Shown here in pieces: positions 16,649 to 24,469 of a DNA stretch of 64,000 nt. The notes under the pieces were generated by a model, which did not search any database, had not been told where the DNA came from, and saw only the letters and a list, made by a program, of their open reading frames with translations. The DNA lies in assembly GCA_025163595.1 (NCBI GenBank), contig CP104102.1, positions 62,001 through 126,000 of the forward strand. The letters run 5' to 3'. Position 1 is the first letter of the stretch; each line of letters begins with the position of its first letter. Source of the DNA: Phaeobacter sp. G2. Lineage in GTDB: Bacteria; Pseudomonadota; Alphaproteobacteria; Rhodobacterales; Rhodobacteraceae. The position numbers and the translations under genes are program-made.

Positions 16649-17677
16649 ATGAAGCTATTTATTGGATTGGATGTGTCGTTGGCGAAGACTGCAGTGTGTG
16701 TGGTCAGCGAGCATGGCCAGATCGTCAAAGAGGCGGAGACTGAAAGCGAACCCGAAGGTCTGGCGCGCTGGTTGGACGAACTTGACGGCAGCATCGCAGT
16801 GATTGGCCTGGAGGCCGGACCACTGTCGCAATGGCTGCACCGAAGGCTGACCGAAGCTGGCCTGGATGTGGCGCTCATGGAAACGCGCCAGGTGAAAGGA
16901 GCGCTGAAGGCGATGCCGATCAAGACGGATCGGCGCGATGCAGAAGGGATTGCACGCCTTCTTCATCTCGGCTGGTTCCGCCCGGTCCACTGTAAATCCG
17001 TCTCTGCTCAGGAAACCCGGGCGGTTCTCGGCGCTCGAAAGGCTATCCAGCAGAACATGATCGCTCTGGAAATGTCGTTGCGCGGACTGCTGCGGAACTT
17101 TGGCCTCAAGGTCGGTGCGATCTCCCGCGGTAGGTTCGAGACGCGCATTCGGGAATTGGCAGATGGCAATCCGATGCTGGAAACCGCGACTGAACCGATG
17201 TTGCGGGCCCGAGCATCCCTACGACAGGAACTGGCCGGTCTCGAAAAGTGCGTGCGCCAGTTGACCTGGGATGATCCGGTTTGCCAACGCCTTATGTCGA
17301 TGCCTGGAATCGGTGCCGTCGTAGCACTGACATTCCGTGCTGGGGTCGATGATCCGGCCCGCTTTCAGTCTTCAAAGAGAATTGGCCCCTGGGTTGGCCT
17401 GACGCCCTCTCGTAGCCAGTCTGGTGAGCGGGACGTGTCCGGCGGCATCACCAAAGCGGGTGACGTCAACCTGAGGCGAGCATTGTGCCAAGCAGCAACC
17501 GTCATGATGAACCGCGGCCGATCGACATGGCTGAGAACATGGGGAGCCCAGCTCGCGCAGCGGCGCGGTCGTAAAATCGCGATGGTCGCCCTCGCACGCC
17601 GCATCGCTGTCATACTTCACCGGATTTGGGTCGATAACACGACCTTCCAGCCAGATGCCGCGCCGAACCTTGCCTGA
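16649..17677 (+). CDS. IS1111/IS110-family recombinase
   Basis: This 342-residue recombinase starts at the ATG at 16649, 8 bases after GGAGG; an ATG at 16634 is an alternative but overlaps that box. The RuvC-like DEDD domain shows IGLDVSLAKT (about 5-14), GLEAGPLSQWL (about 57-67) and KTDRRDAEGIARLLH (about 97-111). The C-terminal Transposase_20 domain shows MPGIGAVVALTF and VGLTPSRSQSGERDVSGGIT with the conserved serine. The gene is complete, so the element may be mobile. Confidence 0.92.
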   Translation: MKLFIGLDVSLAKTAVCVVSEHGQIVKEAETESEPEGLARWLDELDGSIAVIGLEAGPLSQWLHRRLTEAGLDVALMETRQVKGALKAMPIKTDRRDAEGIARLLHLGWFRPVHCKSVSAQETRAVLGARKAIQQNMIALEMSLRGLLRNFGLKVGAISRGRFETRIRELADGNPMLETATEPMLRARASLRQELAGLEKCVRQLTWDDPVCQRLMSMPGIGAVVALTFRAGVDDPARFQSSKRIGPWVGLTPSRSQSGERDVSGGITKAGDVNLRRALCQAATVMMNRGRSTWLRTWGAQLAQRRGRKIAMVALARRIAVILHRIWVDNTTFQPDAAPNLA

Positions 17678-17985
17678 CCGGATGACCCGTCACCCGTTGC
17701 CTGATTGATCGCAGGCTTCCGAGGTCCCGCAGGGACGTGGTTCCGATGATGCCGTGGTCTGGACTGTCGCTGACACAAGTCAAGCACGCCTATGAGATGG
17801 GCACATCGGAATTACATCGAACCAGCATCATGTTGGCAGCCGCCGCGCTGACCACGAGCCGAAGCATGTACCCGAAGGACCTCAGCCAATAGCCGCGACA
17901 GAAGCCAGGGCGGGCACCAAAAAATTATCAAAGGAACCGCTATGGCGGATCAATTGTTTTGCGCAAAACGGCTTGACTGGGACGC
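17678..17985 (+). ncRNA. Candidate bridge-RNA region of the IS1111-type element
   Basis: The 310 bases after the recombinase contain no gene but do contain local structures, for example GTCCC-GCA-GGGAC near 17726-17738 and the perfect 14-base palindrome GTTTTGCGCAAAAC at 17956-17969. In IS1111-type elements the target-specifying RNA is encoded downstream of the recombinase. Exact RNA ends and loops are not resolved. Confidence 0.4.
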
Positions 17986-18008
17986 CCCCGTTACCGAAGT
18001 CCTGACCC

Positions 18009-18360
18009 TAGTAATCAACAGTAAGATGGCGAAGGTTCCACAAGATGACTGGCTTCGAATGAAACTAGAGCGGGTAATCTTGGGTCATGCGGACTGAGGC
18101 GGGAGGTGGCAGGTGACGGATCAACCCCTGACCATGAAAGAATTTACGTGGCAGGGAGGCACCGCCCCAAAAAAAGATGAAACACTCCGCACGTAGCGCT
18201 GCGTCTCAAAGGAACAGTTGCAAGTAAGGCGCCTATCGAAAGAACTACTGCAGAAAAAGGGATCTAAGGATGACCTCTGATGGCGGTTACAATTCTGTGA
18301 AAAGTTTGCAATACACACTATTCTCGACGCGGATTTCGGCTGCGTGCTGGAGCGTGTGAC
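18009..18360. other. Non-coding region after the IS zone
   Basis: I see no supported gene in these 352 bases. Short frames (for example a 27-codon one beginning near 18113) may be relics of genes removed during IS rearrangement. This region must supply any promoter for the SDR/flavokinase/lumazine synthase genes that follow; no clear -35/-10 pair is seen. Confidence 0.5.
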
Positions 18361-19153
18361 ATGACACATACGGAGTCCGCTCTCTTTGCCAGCGCTCTGA
18401 GCGATCGGACCGCCTTTATAACCGGTGGTGGTAGCGGCATCGGCTTTTGTATTGCCTGCGCGCTTGCAAAGGCCGGGGCGCGCGTCGTGATCGCAAGCCG
18501 CAATCAAGAGCACATTGAGACCGCAGTTGCACATATTCGCAATGCTGACGGTCAAGCCATGGCGCAGGTTGTAGATGTCCGTGATGGCGACGCGGTTCAA
18601 GCGGCAGTCGATGCAAGCGTGGCCGCCTACGGGGGCTTGGATGTTTTTGTTGCAAACGCCGCGGGGAAGTTCATCGTTCCATTTGAGGAAATGTCGTTCA
18701 ACGCGTGGCGGACGGTTGTTGACATTGACCTCCACGGCACATTTCATTGCGCCAAGGCCGCTCAGGCCCCCCTTAGCACGCTCGCCTTTTGGCGGGCGGT
18801 TCATCGCGATCTCAACCATGCGCGCGTTCGAAGGTTGGCCCGGTTGTGCCCACGCAGCGGCCGCGAAAGCGGGTGTGATGTCTTTGGTGCGGACCTTGGC
18901 GATTGAATGGGGTGGGCAGGGCATCCGCTGCAACACCATCGCACCGGGGCCCATTGCGGGCACAGAGGGCGTTCAGCGTTTATATGAGGCGGAAAGCAAA
19001 GACAATATTCAATCGCAGATGGCGGGAACTCCGCTGGGCCGTCTTGGCCATACCCATGACATCGCGAATGCGGCACTTTATCTTTGTGCTCAAACAGGGG
19101 ATTTCATCACCGGAACCGACCTTGTGGTCGACGGAGGGAGGGCAAGACTATGA
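18361..19153 (+). pseudogene. SDR oxidoreductase (2,4-dienoyl-CoA reductase-like) with a frameshift
   Basis: The first frame encodes the Rossmann N-terminus (FITGGGSGIGFCIACALAKA, about 19-38; VANAAGKF; DIDLHGTFHCAKAAQ). The second half (GGRFIAISTMRAF, HAAAAKAGVMSL, IAPGPIAGTEG, TGTDLVVDGG) continues in the next frame. The switch lies in the run of six C at 18767-18772, so a one-base indel or a sequencing error explains it. The active-site Tyr of classical SDRs is replaced in an HAAAAK context, as in dienoyl-CoA reductases. Its stop overlaps the start of the flavokinase gene, indicating an operon. Confidence 0.8.
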
Positions 19154-19644
19154 AACAGACCGCACAGAATGAACAAGTCGAAAATTCAGGCAAAACCACC
19201 AACGCCACTTTACCGTTCAAAGTGAGCGGACCGGTTAGACATGGGGACAAGCGGGGGCGCCTTTTGGGCTTTCCAACGGCGAACCTTGTGAGCGCACAAA
19301 TCGTCGGGCTGGCATATGGTGTTTATGCCTCGACAACGCGAATCACAGGCAGGAGTCCAAAAGAATTTGCCTCCGTCACATCATACGGAACACGGCCAAC
19401 TTTTGAGGGCGAAGAGGCGCGGGTTGAGACCCATATCTTTGATTTTGATGGCGACATTTATGGCGAAGTTATAGACGTCTGCTTGACAGACTTCGTGCGA
19501 TGCGAACTCCGGTTCGAGACCGAAGAAGATTTGGTAAAGGCAATGACGCAGGACGTTGTATTCGTTCGCTCTTTGTTCTCCTGCAAAAATGAACACAAAT
19601 CCGAGGAAACCTGGACATGTCGACCCTCTCTATCGCTTTCATAA
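19150..19644 (+). CDS. Stand-alone riboflavin kinase (flavokinase) domain protein
   Basis: This 164-residue protein corresponds to only the C-terminal half of the bifunctional bacterial RibF. Visible are the nucleotide-binding segment HGDKRGRLLGFPTANL (about 36-51), YGVYAST, TSYGTRPTF and the catalytic-base region VETHIFDFDGDIYG (about 96-109). The N-terminal FMN adenylyltransferase domain is absent, so the predicted product of riboflavin phosphorylation is FMN and not FAD. It overlaps the SDR stop at its start and the lumazine synthase at its end (28 bases). A second, separate gene of the same type lies at 56026-56418. FMN-only supply fits the FMN-type monooxygenase in this window. Confidence 0.85.
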   Translation: MKQTAQNEQVENSGKTTNATLPFKVSGPVRHGDKRGRLLGFPTANLVSAQIVGLAYGVYASTTRITGRSPKEFASVTSYGTRPTFEGEEARVETHIFDFDGDIYGEVIDVCLTDFVRCELRFETEEDLVKAMTQDVVFVRSLFSCKNEHKSEETWTCRPSLSLS

Positions 19645-20087
19645 AAGCGCGCTGGCACGCAGATATCGTAGATCAGGCTTTAATCGGCTTTACCGCTGAG
19701 ATGAAGGCGCTTGGGCAAGCCGTCGATATTGTGACCTATGATGTGCCGGGGGCCTTTGAGATGCCATTGCTTGCTAAAAAGCTGGGAAATTCGGGGCGTT
19801 TTGACGGAATTGTTGCGGTCGCTCTTGTGGTTGATGGTGGGATTTATCGCCACGACTTTGTCGCACAAACCGTCGTGTCGGGGTTGATGCAGGCTCAATT
19901 AGAAACCGGTGTGCCGACCTATTCAGTCAGTCTCACGCCTCATCATTTTCAACCGGTTCCAGATCTCACAGATTTCTATATGGCGCACTTTGTCAAGAAG
20001 GGAAGAGAGGCTGCACAGGCCGTACATACCATGGCACAGATCGCGCAAAAAATCCCCGAGGCCTCTTCTCCGGCCCGCACTGACTAA
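19617..20087 (+). CDS. ribH: 6,7-dimethyl-8-ribityllumazine synthase, type II (RibH2-like)
   Basis: This 156-residue lumazine synthase condenses 5-amino-6-ribitylaminouracil with 3,4-dihydroxybutanone 4-phosphate, the penultimate step of riboflavin synthesis. Motifs include IAFIKARWHADIVDQA (about 6-21), DVPGAFEMPL (about 41-50) and VVDGGIYRHDFVA, followed by VSLTPHHF. The IYRHDFVA and TPHHF segments match the decameric type II enzymes (Brucella RibH2) rather than the icosahedral housekeeping type. The catalytic His lies in YRHD. No FMN riboswitch is visible upstream. Together with RibB at 49616 and the flavokinases it covers part of the riboflavin pathway; RibA, RibD and riboflavin synthase are not in the window. 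Confidence 0.92.
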   Translation: MSTLSIAFIKARWHADIVDQALIGFTAEMKALGQAVDIVTYDVPGAFEMPLLAKKLGNSGRFDGIVAVALVVDGGIYRHDFVAQTVVSGLMQAQLETGVPTYSVSLTPHHFQPVPDLTDFYMAHFVKKGREAAQAVHTMAQIAQKIPEASSPARTD

Positions 20088-20175
20088 GCTTTCAATACAC
20101 CTGTTCGCAAACAATATGACCTGTCCTAGACCCCCTAGGCCGTTGGGCGGATTGTGACCAGCCAAAGGAAAACTC

Positions 20176-20215
20176 ATGAAGGTACTGGTACCTGTCAAAC
20201 AGCGTGATTGACTAC
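20176..20215 (+). pseudogene. Remnant of the start of an electron-transfer flavoprotein beta gene
   Basis: An ATG with an AAAGGAA box upstream opens MKVLVPVK, the conserved N-terminus of EtfB. With a one-base frame change the next codons read VIDY, as in EtfB, then similarity stops. The surviving reading frame ends after 11 codons at 20209-20211. This is a short match and is offered as a likely rearrangement scar. Confidence 0.45.
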
Positions 20216-20296
20216 TGTACACGTGGGGTGGGGCATTCACACCTCAGTGTCCGATTTTCGGGACGTCTCATACGTGACAACACCTGTAAATCACTT

Positions 20297-21103
20297 CTAT
20301 TTTGAAGATTGAGATTCCGTCTCGACACGGATCACTGATTTCGACGTGCAATAAGCAAGAAGGGCCTTTATCTCGGCTGAGTCTGAAACGACGAAGTTCG
20401 GGTCAGTTCCGACGATTGTCACGGCCGCTTGCACTTCAGCTTGCCAGTCAAGCACCGGGGCGGCCGCTGCAACGAGGCCTGGAATGTATCGGCCTTCAAC
20501 GGTAGCATAACCCCGCTCGCGCGTGCGTGAAATCAAGGTATCGACACCAGTCTTTGACGGCTCAAAGTCGAGTATTTGTCCCGTTTGGCGACTAAGGCGC
20601 CGAATTTGGTCCTTTCGGACGGGATTGATGGCGCGCGGTGCGCCCCACGTCAGAAAAACGCGTCCGGTTGCGGAATTTAGCAGCGGAAGCGTTGTGCCAA
20701 GGCCCATCGAAGTATCCGTCGGCGTTGCGCCTCTCTCCCATCTTACCACTGTGGCCCCTTGATTGGCCCAAACCGACAGCAGAACGGTCATTCCAGTCTG
20801 GGCAGAGAGTAATTCCAGACCATCTGCCGCAGAGTTTACGAAGTCGTGTCGGGCAAGTGCCGCAAGACCCAACTGCATCGCGGCTGGACCAAGGTCATAT
20901 CGGCCGGATCGTTCTTGTTGCTGCACCAACCCTGCATTCACGAAGGAGGCAAGATAACGATGGGCCTTGCTGGGCGGCATGCCGCAGGCGCGCCCAATTT
21001 CCGAAAGTGTTTGCGGCCCAGCTCTTGCGGCCATCTGAGCCAGTAAATTCAGCGCAGTGTCTAGTGATTTTAGACCTGATCCATGACCGTTTTCGTCATT
21101 CAT
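20297..21103 (-). CDS. IclR-family transcriptional regulator
   Basis: This 268-residue regulator starts at the ATG at 21103; a longer frame to 21229 would run deep into the thioesterase gene. The N-terminal winged helix-turn-helix (TLSEIGRACGMPPSKAHRYL, about 31-50; GLVQQQERSGRYDLGPAA) is followed by an IclR effector domain (GATVVRWERG; LLNSATGRVFLTW; ERGYATVEGRYIPGLVAAAA). The start overlaps the thioesterase stop by 8 bases, so both are co-transcribed. They lie divergent to the long salicylate/gentisate operon, whose most likely regulator this is, with an aromatic acid or CoA ester as candidate effector. Confidence 0.9.
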   Translation of the reverse strand: MNDENGHGSGLKSLDTALNLLAQMAARAGPQTLSEIGRACGMPPSKAHRYLASFVNAGLVQQQERSGRYDLGPAAMQLGLAALARHDFVNSAADGLELLSAQTGMTVLLSVWANQGATVVRWERGATPTDTSMGLGTTLPLLNSATGRVFLTWGAPRAINPVRKDQIRRLSRQTGQILDFEPSKTGVDTLISRTRERGYATVEGRYIPGLVAAAAPVLDWQAEVQAAVTIVGTDPNFVVSDSAEIKALLAYCTSKSVIRVETESQSSK

Positions 21104-21518
21104 TCGACGGCTCCAGAAGTTGGCGTAGTTGCTCGATTTCGCCAGCCACAATACCATCTTTCGTTTCCTTGAAAAGGCACCGCACTTCGTGGCCTTTGAA
21201 CCGTGCGGAGCCATCGACCTCTCCGCCATAGTGAATGGTTAGCGTACGTCGGGACCATTCAAGGTTCGAGATTCGCAGGCTTAGCTGCTCTCCGTCTCGC
21301 ATAGGCTTTTGAAATTGGGCCGATGCATCAACCAGCCCAACCCCTTGGGAACTTAGTTTTTCGCACAAGTACGCGTGGCCGCCATGCTTGCGCAGAAGCT
21401 TGTGAAATGCGGCATCCATCCAGCGGAACGTGTTGGGATAAAAGACAATTCCGGCGGGGTCACAGTCTCCGAACGTGATCTCGTAGGTCAGTAGTTCTGG
21501 CACGACAGATTTCCTCAT
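21096..21518 (-). CDS. Hotdog acyl-CoA thioesterase (4-hydroxybenzoyl-CoA thioesterase type)
   Basis: This 140-residue single-hotdog protein has the 4HBT signature FGDCDPAGIVFYPNTFRWMD (about 16-35) with the catalytic Asp. It is divergent from a salicylyl-CoA hydroxylase-like gene. The expected role is hydrolysis of gentisyl-CoA to gentisate, the step between ring hydroxylation and the gentisate dioxygenase encoded at 29704. Substrate choice is inferred from context, and hydrolysis of salicylyl-CoA is a possible side reaction. Confidence 0.87.
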   Translation of the reverse strand: MRKSVVPELLTYEITFGDCDPAGIVFYPNTFRWMDAAFHKLLRKHGGHAYLCEKLSSQGVGLVDASAQFQKPMRDGEQLSLRISNLEWSRRTLTIHYGGEVDGSARFKGHEVRCLFKETKDGIVAGEIEQLRQLLEPSNE

Positions 21519-21591
21519 TATGAAATTGATTGCTTAATATGGAAGCATAAGATATCAACGTCCCCAAGTCGAGAGGGTTTGAGGAGAAACC
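21519..21591. promoter_or_regulatory. Divergent control region of the salicylate/gentisate operon
   Basis: This 73-base A+T-rich gap separates the thioesterase-iclR pair from the hydroxylase operon. It contains TGCTT (21531-21535) and AAGCA (21543-21547) as an inverted repeat with a 7-base spacer, a candidate IclR-type operator. A GAGGAG box precedes the ATG at 21592. Confidence 0.5.
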
Positions 21592-22734
21592 ATGTCTAAG
21601 CTTTCTACTGTCGAGATTTTGGGTGGCGGCCCAGGGGGTCTGTACACTGCTATCCTGTTGCGTCGTCTGATGCCCCACGTGAAGGTCAGGGTGACCGAGC
21701 AAAATCCGAAAGGCGCCACTTGGGGCTTTGGGGTGGTGTTCTCGGATCAAGCGCTTGATTTCCTCAAGCAGGATGACCCCGAAACGCATGATCTGATCGT
21801 TCCCCAGATGGAGCGCTGGCAGAACATGACTTTGAATCTGCCCGAGGGCAGCGTCACGCTGGATGGCGTAGGCTTTACCGCCGTGGGTCGTCTGCAACTG
21901 ATCGAAACCTTGCGCGAAAGAGCAGAAGAGCTGGGCGCGGAGCTGCGGTTTTCTCATACGGTTAATTCGGTGGACGAGCTTGAGGCGGATCTGATCATCG
22001 GGGCCGATGGTCTGAATTCGCTCGTCCGGGCAAGTGATCCGAAAGCGTTTGGAGAATCCATTGATCAGCGTACAAATCACTTTGCCTGGTTCGGCGCTGA
22101 CCGTCCGTTCGACACGCTGACCCAGACATTCGTGAACACCGACAAGGGCGCGCTGAACGCGCACCATTATCGTTTTTCGCCCGATACGTCGACCTTCATC
22201 GTCGAATGCACCGATGAGGTTTTCAAGACCTACGGGTTCAGCGACATGGATGAAGATCAGAGCGCGGAAATCTGTGAAGAGATCTTTGCAGACGTTCTGG
22301 ACGGTGCGAAACTGATCAAGAACAAGTCGGTTTGGCGGCAGTTCCCAAAACTGTGGTGTGATACGTGGTACTCTGGCAACCGTGTGCTGCTGGGGGATTC
22401 CGTTCACACGGCCCACTTCTCGATCGGATCCGGTACACGCATCGCCATGGAAGATGCTATTGCCCTGGTCCAATCTCTGGCTTCAGAAGCCGACATTGAA
22501 ACCGCGCTCGAGCGGTATCAGGCGACGCGCCCACCGATTGCAAAAAAGATCGTAGATGCTGCCACAACGTCAGCTGTCTGGTACGAGTCATTCGAAGAGA
22601 AAATGCAGCTCCATCCACTGGAGTTCGCCTACGACTACCTAACCCGTTCGGGTCGTATGTCGGATGAACGTCTGGCCCAGGTTGCGCCGAAATTTGCGGC
22701 CGACTACGCGGCGTTCAAATCGGTCAATGCTTGA
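21592..22734 (+). CDS. FAD-dependent aryl-CoA monooxygenase, probable salicylyl-CoA 5-hydroxylase
   Basis: This 380-residue class A flavoprotein monooxygenase shows an N-terminal dinucleotide fold ILGGGPGGLYTAILL (about 8-22), the DG motif IIGADGLNSLVR (about 135-146) and the GD motif RVLLGDSVHTAHFSIGSGT (about 264-282). AHFSIGSGT with WGFGVVFSD near the N-terminus is typical of the monooxygenase domain of 2-aminobenzoyl-CoA and salicylyl-CoA hydroxylases, which act on CoA thioesters. In the known salicylate-CoA pathway this enzyme makes gentisyl-CoA. The gentisate genes downstream support salicylyl-CoA; anthraniloyl-CoA is the main alternative but would not lead to gentisate. Confidence 0.85.
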   Translation: MSKLSTVEILGGGPGGLYTAILLRRLMPHVKVRVTEQNPKGATWGFGVVFSDQALDFLKQDDPETHDLIVPQMERWQNMTLNLPEGSVTLDGVGFTAVGRLQLIETLRERAEELGAELRFSHTVNSVDELEADLIIGADGLNSLVRASDPKAFGESIDQRTNHFAWFGADRPFDTLTQTFVNTDKGALNAHHYRFSPDTSTFIVECTDEVFKTYGFSDMDEDQSAEICEEIFADVLDGAKLIKNKSVWRQFPKLWCDTWYSGNRVLLGDSVHTAHFSIGSGTRIAMEDAIALVQSLASEADIETALERYQATRPPIAKKIVDAATTSAVWYESFEEKMQLHPLEFAYDYLTRSGRMSDERLAQVAPKFAADYAAFKSVNA

Positions 22735-22824
22735 CCGAACAGGTCACTGAAAACCGTCGAATATCTGTCAAACCGTGAGCGGCACCGATCAAAAGGTGTC
22801 GCTTCGGTAAAGGGAGGAATAATT

Positions 22825-24441
22825 ATGTCCAATCAAGAGACTGTCATCACCGACCCGCTGGCCGCTGATACCTCAAGCGCGGCCGAAATCGGGTACAAGA
22901 AGGAACTGCACGGCAATTGTTCACAAATGCTGTGGCAGAATCTTGATCGCAACCCGGACAGGCAGGCAGTGATGGGCCCGATGGGTACAATGACCTATCG
23001 CGAGCTGATCGCCGAAGCAGCGCGTTGGGGAAACGCCTTTGTCAGTGCTGGCCTGAAGCAGGGCGAGCGCATTGCCTTCTTTCTGGATGATACCCCAGTT
23101 TATCCTGCGGCCTTTTATGGGGCGGTCCGCGCAGGGTTCGTGCCTGTCCTGCTGAACATCCAGACCAAACCGGACGTTCTGAACTTCTTTTTGCGGGATA
23201 CCGAAGCGCGTATCGCACTGGTCGAGGGCAATCTGGTCGGGTCATTCGGGGACACGACGCGCGCAGGCACCAAGCTAGAAACACTGGTCATCGCAAACGG
23301 AGAGCCAGGCGCGGGCAGCATCAGCACAGATGCCTTCCTTGAGGGTGCGGATGACACGCTGGATGCCGCAGACACCGGCCCCGATGACATGGCGTTCTGG
23401 ATGTATTCGTCCGGGTCTACGGGGCGGCCCAAGGGGATCGTCCACCTGCACCACGACGTGGCCTATATCGAGGCCAGTTTCGGAACCCATATTCTGAAGC
23501 TTCAAGACAGCGACATCTGCTATTCTGTGCCCAAGGCCTATTTCGCCTATGGCTTTGGCAACTCGCTGGTTTTCCCCTTTGCCCGCGGGGCCACATCCCT
23601 GTTGGTTCCGGGCCAACCCCGGCCCGATGTCGTGCTGAAATCCATCGAAACCTACCGCCCCACAGTTCTGTTCGGTCTGCCCACGCTTTACACTGCGCTG
23701 GCGCGTTCGGCGGATATCGACAAGCGCGACCTGTCTTCGCTTCGCCAATCCATGTCCGCAGCCGAGATCCTGTCCGCAGATGTCTATTCCGCCTGGAAGG
23801 ACAGGGTTGGCCACGGCCCGACCGAAGGACTGGGCTCGACTGAGATGCTACATGTCTACCTGAGCAACCGGCTGGATGATCACCGCCTTGGGGCAGCGGG
23901 GGCGCGGGTTCCGGGCTATGAAATCCGTCTTGAAACGCCGGATGGAACTCCTGCCCAGCCAGGGGAAGAAGGCGTCATGTTTGTACGTGGCCATTCCTCG
24001 GCACCGACTTATTGGAACCGCCCCGACAAAACCGCCGACACGATGCGCGGCGATTGGATCTACACGGGGGATCGGTTCATCGAGAAGGACGGCTATTATT
24101 ATTTCCAAGGGCGCGCAGACGATCTTGTGAAAGTGTCGGGTCAATGGGTTTGGCCTCTGGAAGTTGAACGGTGCCTGAACGAGCATCCGGATGTCCACGA
24201 ATGCGCCGTGATGGCAGAGCAACTGGACGACAAGCGGACGGCCCTGCGCGCCGTTGTCAGCCTTGTGGCCGATAAGACAGGTGATGACACGCTAACCCGC
24301 TCGCTGCGCGATTTCATCAAGGACAGGCTGACACCCTACAAGGCACCGCGTCTGTTTGAATTCCTACCTGAACTTCCGAAGACCGGCACCGGGAAAATTG
24401 ATCGCCAGGCGCTTCTTCGAACGCTCGAAACCACTGCTTGA
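22825..24441 (+). CDS. Benzoate-CoA ligase-family enzyme, probable salicylate-CoA ligase
   Basis: This 538-residue adenylate-forming enzyme starts 6 bases after GGGAGGAATAAT-type ribosome-binding bases. Motifs: phosphate loop SSGSTGRPKGIVHLHHD (about 194-210), STEMLHVYLSN, the YTGDRF region and the C-terminal catalytic Lys in KTGTGKIDRQAL (about 520-531). Overall it resembles benzoate/hydroxybenzoate/aminobenzoate-CoA ligases. Lying between the aryl-CoA hydroxylase and an importer, it should activate the imported aromatic acid to its CoA ester at ATP expense. Confidence 0.87.
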   Translation: MSNQETVITDPLAADTSSAAEIGYKKELHGNCSQMLWQNLDRNPDRQAVMGPMGTMTYRELIAEAARWGNAFVSAGLKQGERIAFFLDDTPVYPAAFYGAVRAGFVPVLLNIQTKPDVLNFFLRDTEARIALVEGNLVGSFGDTTRAGTKLETLVIANGEPGAGSISTDAFLEGADDTLDAADTGPDDMAFWMYSSGSTGRPKGIVHLHHDVAYIEASFGTHILKLQDSDICYSVPKAYFAYGFGNSLVFPFARGATSLLVPGQPRPDVVLKSIETYRPTVLFGLPTLYTALARSADIDKRDLSSLRQSMSAAEILSADVYSAWKDRVGHGPTEGLGSTEMLHVYLSNRLDDHRLGAAGARVPGYEIRLETPDGTPAQPGEEGVMFVRGHSSAPTYWNRPDKTADTMRGDWIYTGDRFIEKDGYYYFQGRADDLVKVSGQWVWPLEVERCLNEHPDVHECAVMAEQLDDKRTALRAVVSLVADKTGDDTLTRSLRDFIKDRLTPYKAPRLFEFLPELPKTGTGKIDRQALLRTLETTA

Positions 24442-24469
24442 CGGCTTGCATTAAAAGGGAGGAACCAAA

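Larger units (their letters stand above)
16546..17997 (+). mobile_element. IS1111-type (IS110-family) element
   Basis: Subterminal inverted repeats GTAACGGGG (16553-16561) and CCCCGTTAC (17986-17994) lie 7 bases from the left and 3 bases from the right boundary, the known IS1111 geometry. Excising 16546-17997 exactly restores the IS5 terminal repeat, which fixes both ends; there is no target duplication. A 310-base non-coding tail follows the recombinase. Confidence 0.88.
15725..18008 (+). mobile_element. IS5-family (IS427-type) element, copy 2, with an IS1111-type element in its right end
   Basis: The left terminal repeat GGGTCGGGACCCAT starts at 15725. The right one ends with GTCCTGACCC at 17999-18008, far downstream because 1452 bases of IS1111-type DNA sit within it. 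The element is flanked by TA on both sides (15723-15724 and 18009-18010), the expected 2-base target duplication. Removing 16546-17997 restores ATGAGTCCTGACCC, identical to the right end of copy 1. Confidence 0.85.

Noticed and set aside
19150..20087. FMN riboswitch near the riboflavin genes (also checked before 49616 and 56026)
   Set aside because: The conserved RFN-element core sequences were not found; two of the genes directly overlap or abut upstream genes.
21460..22473. 337-codon minus-strand open frame across the aryl-CoA hydroxylase gene
   Set aside because: Antisense shadow of a conserved flavoprotein; no recognisable motifs.
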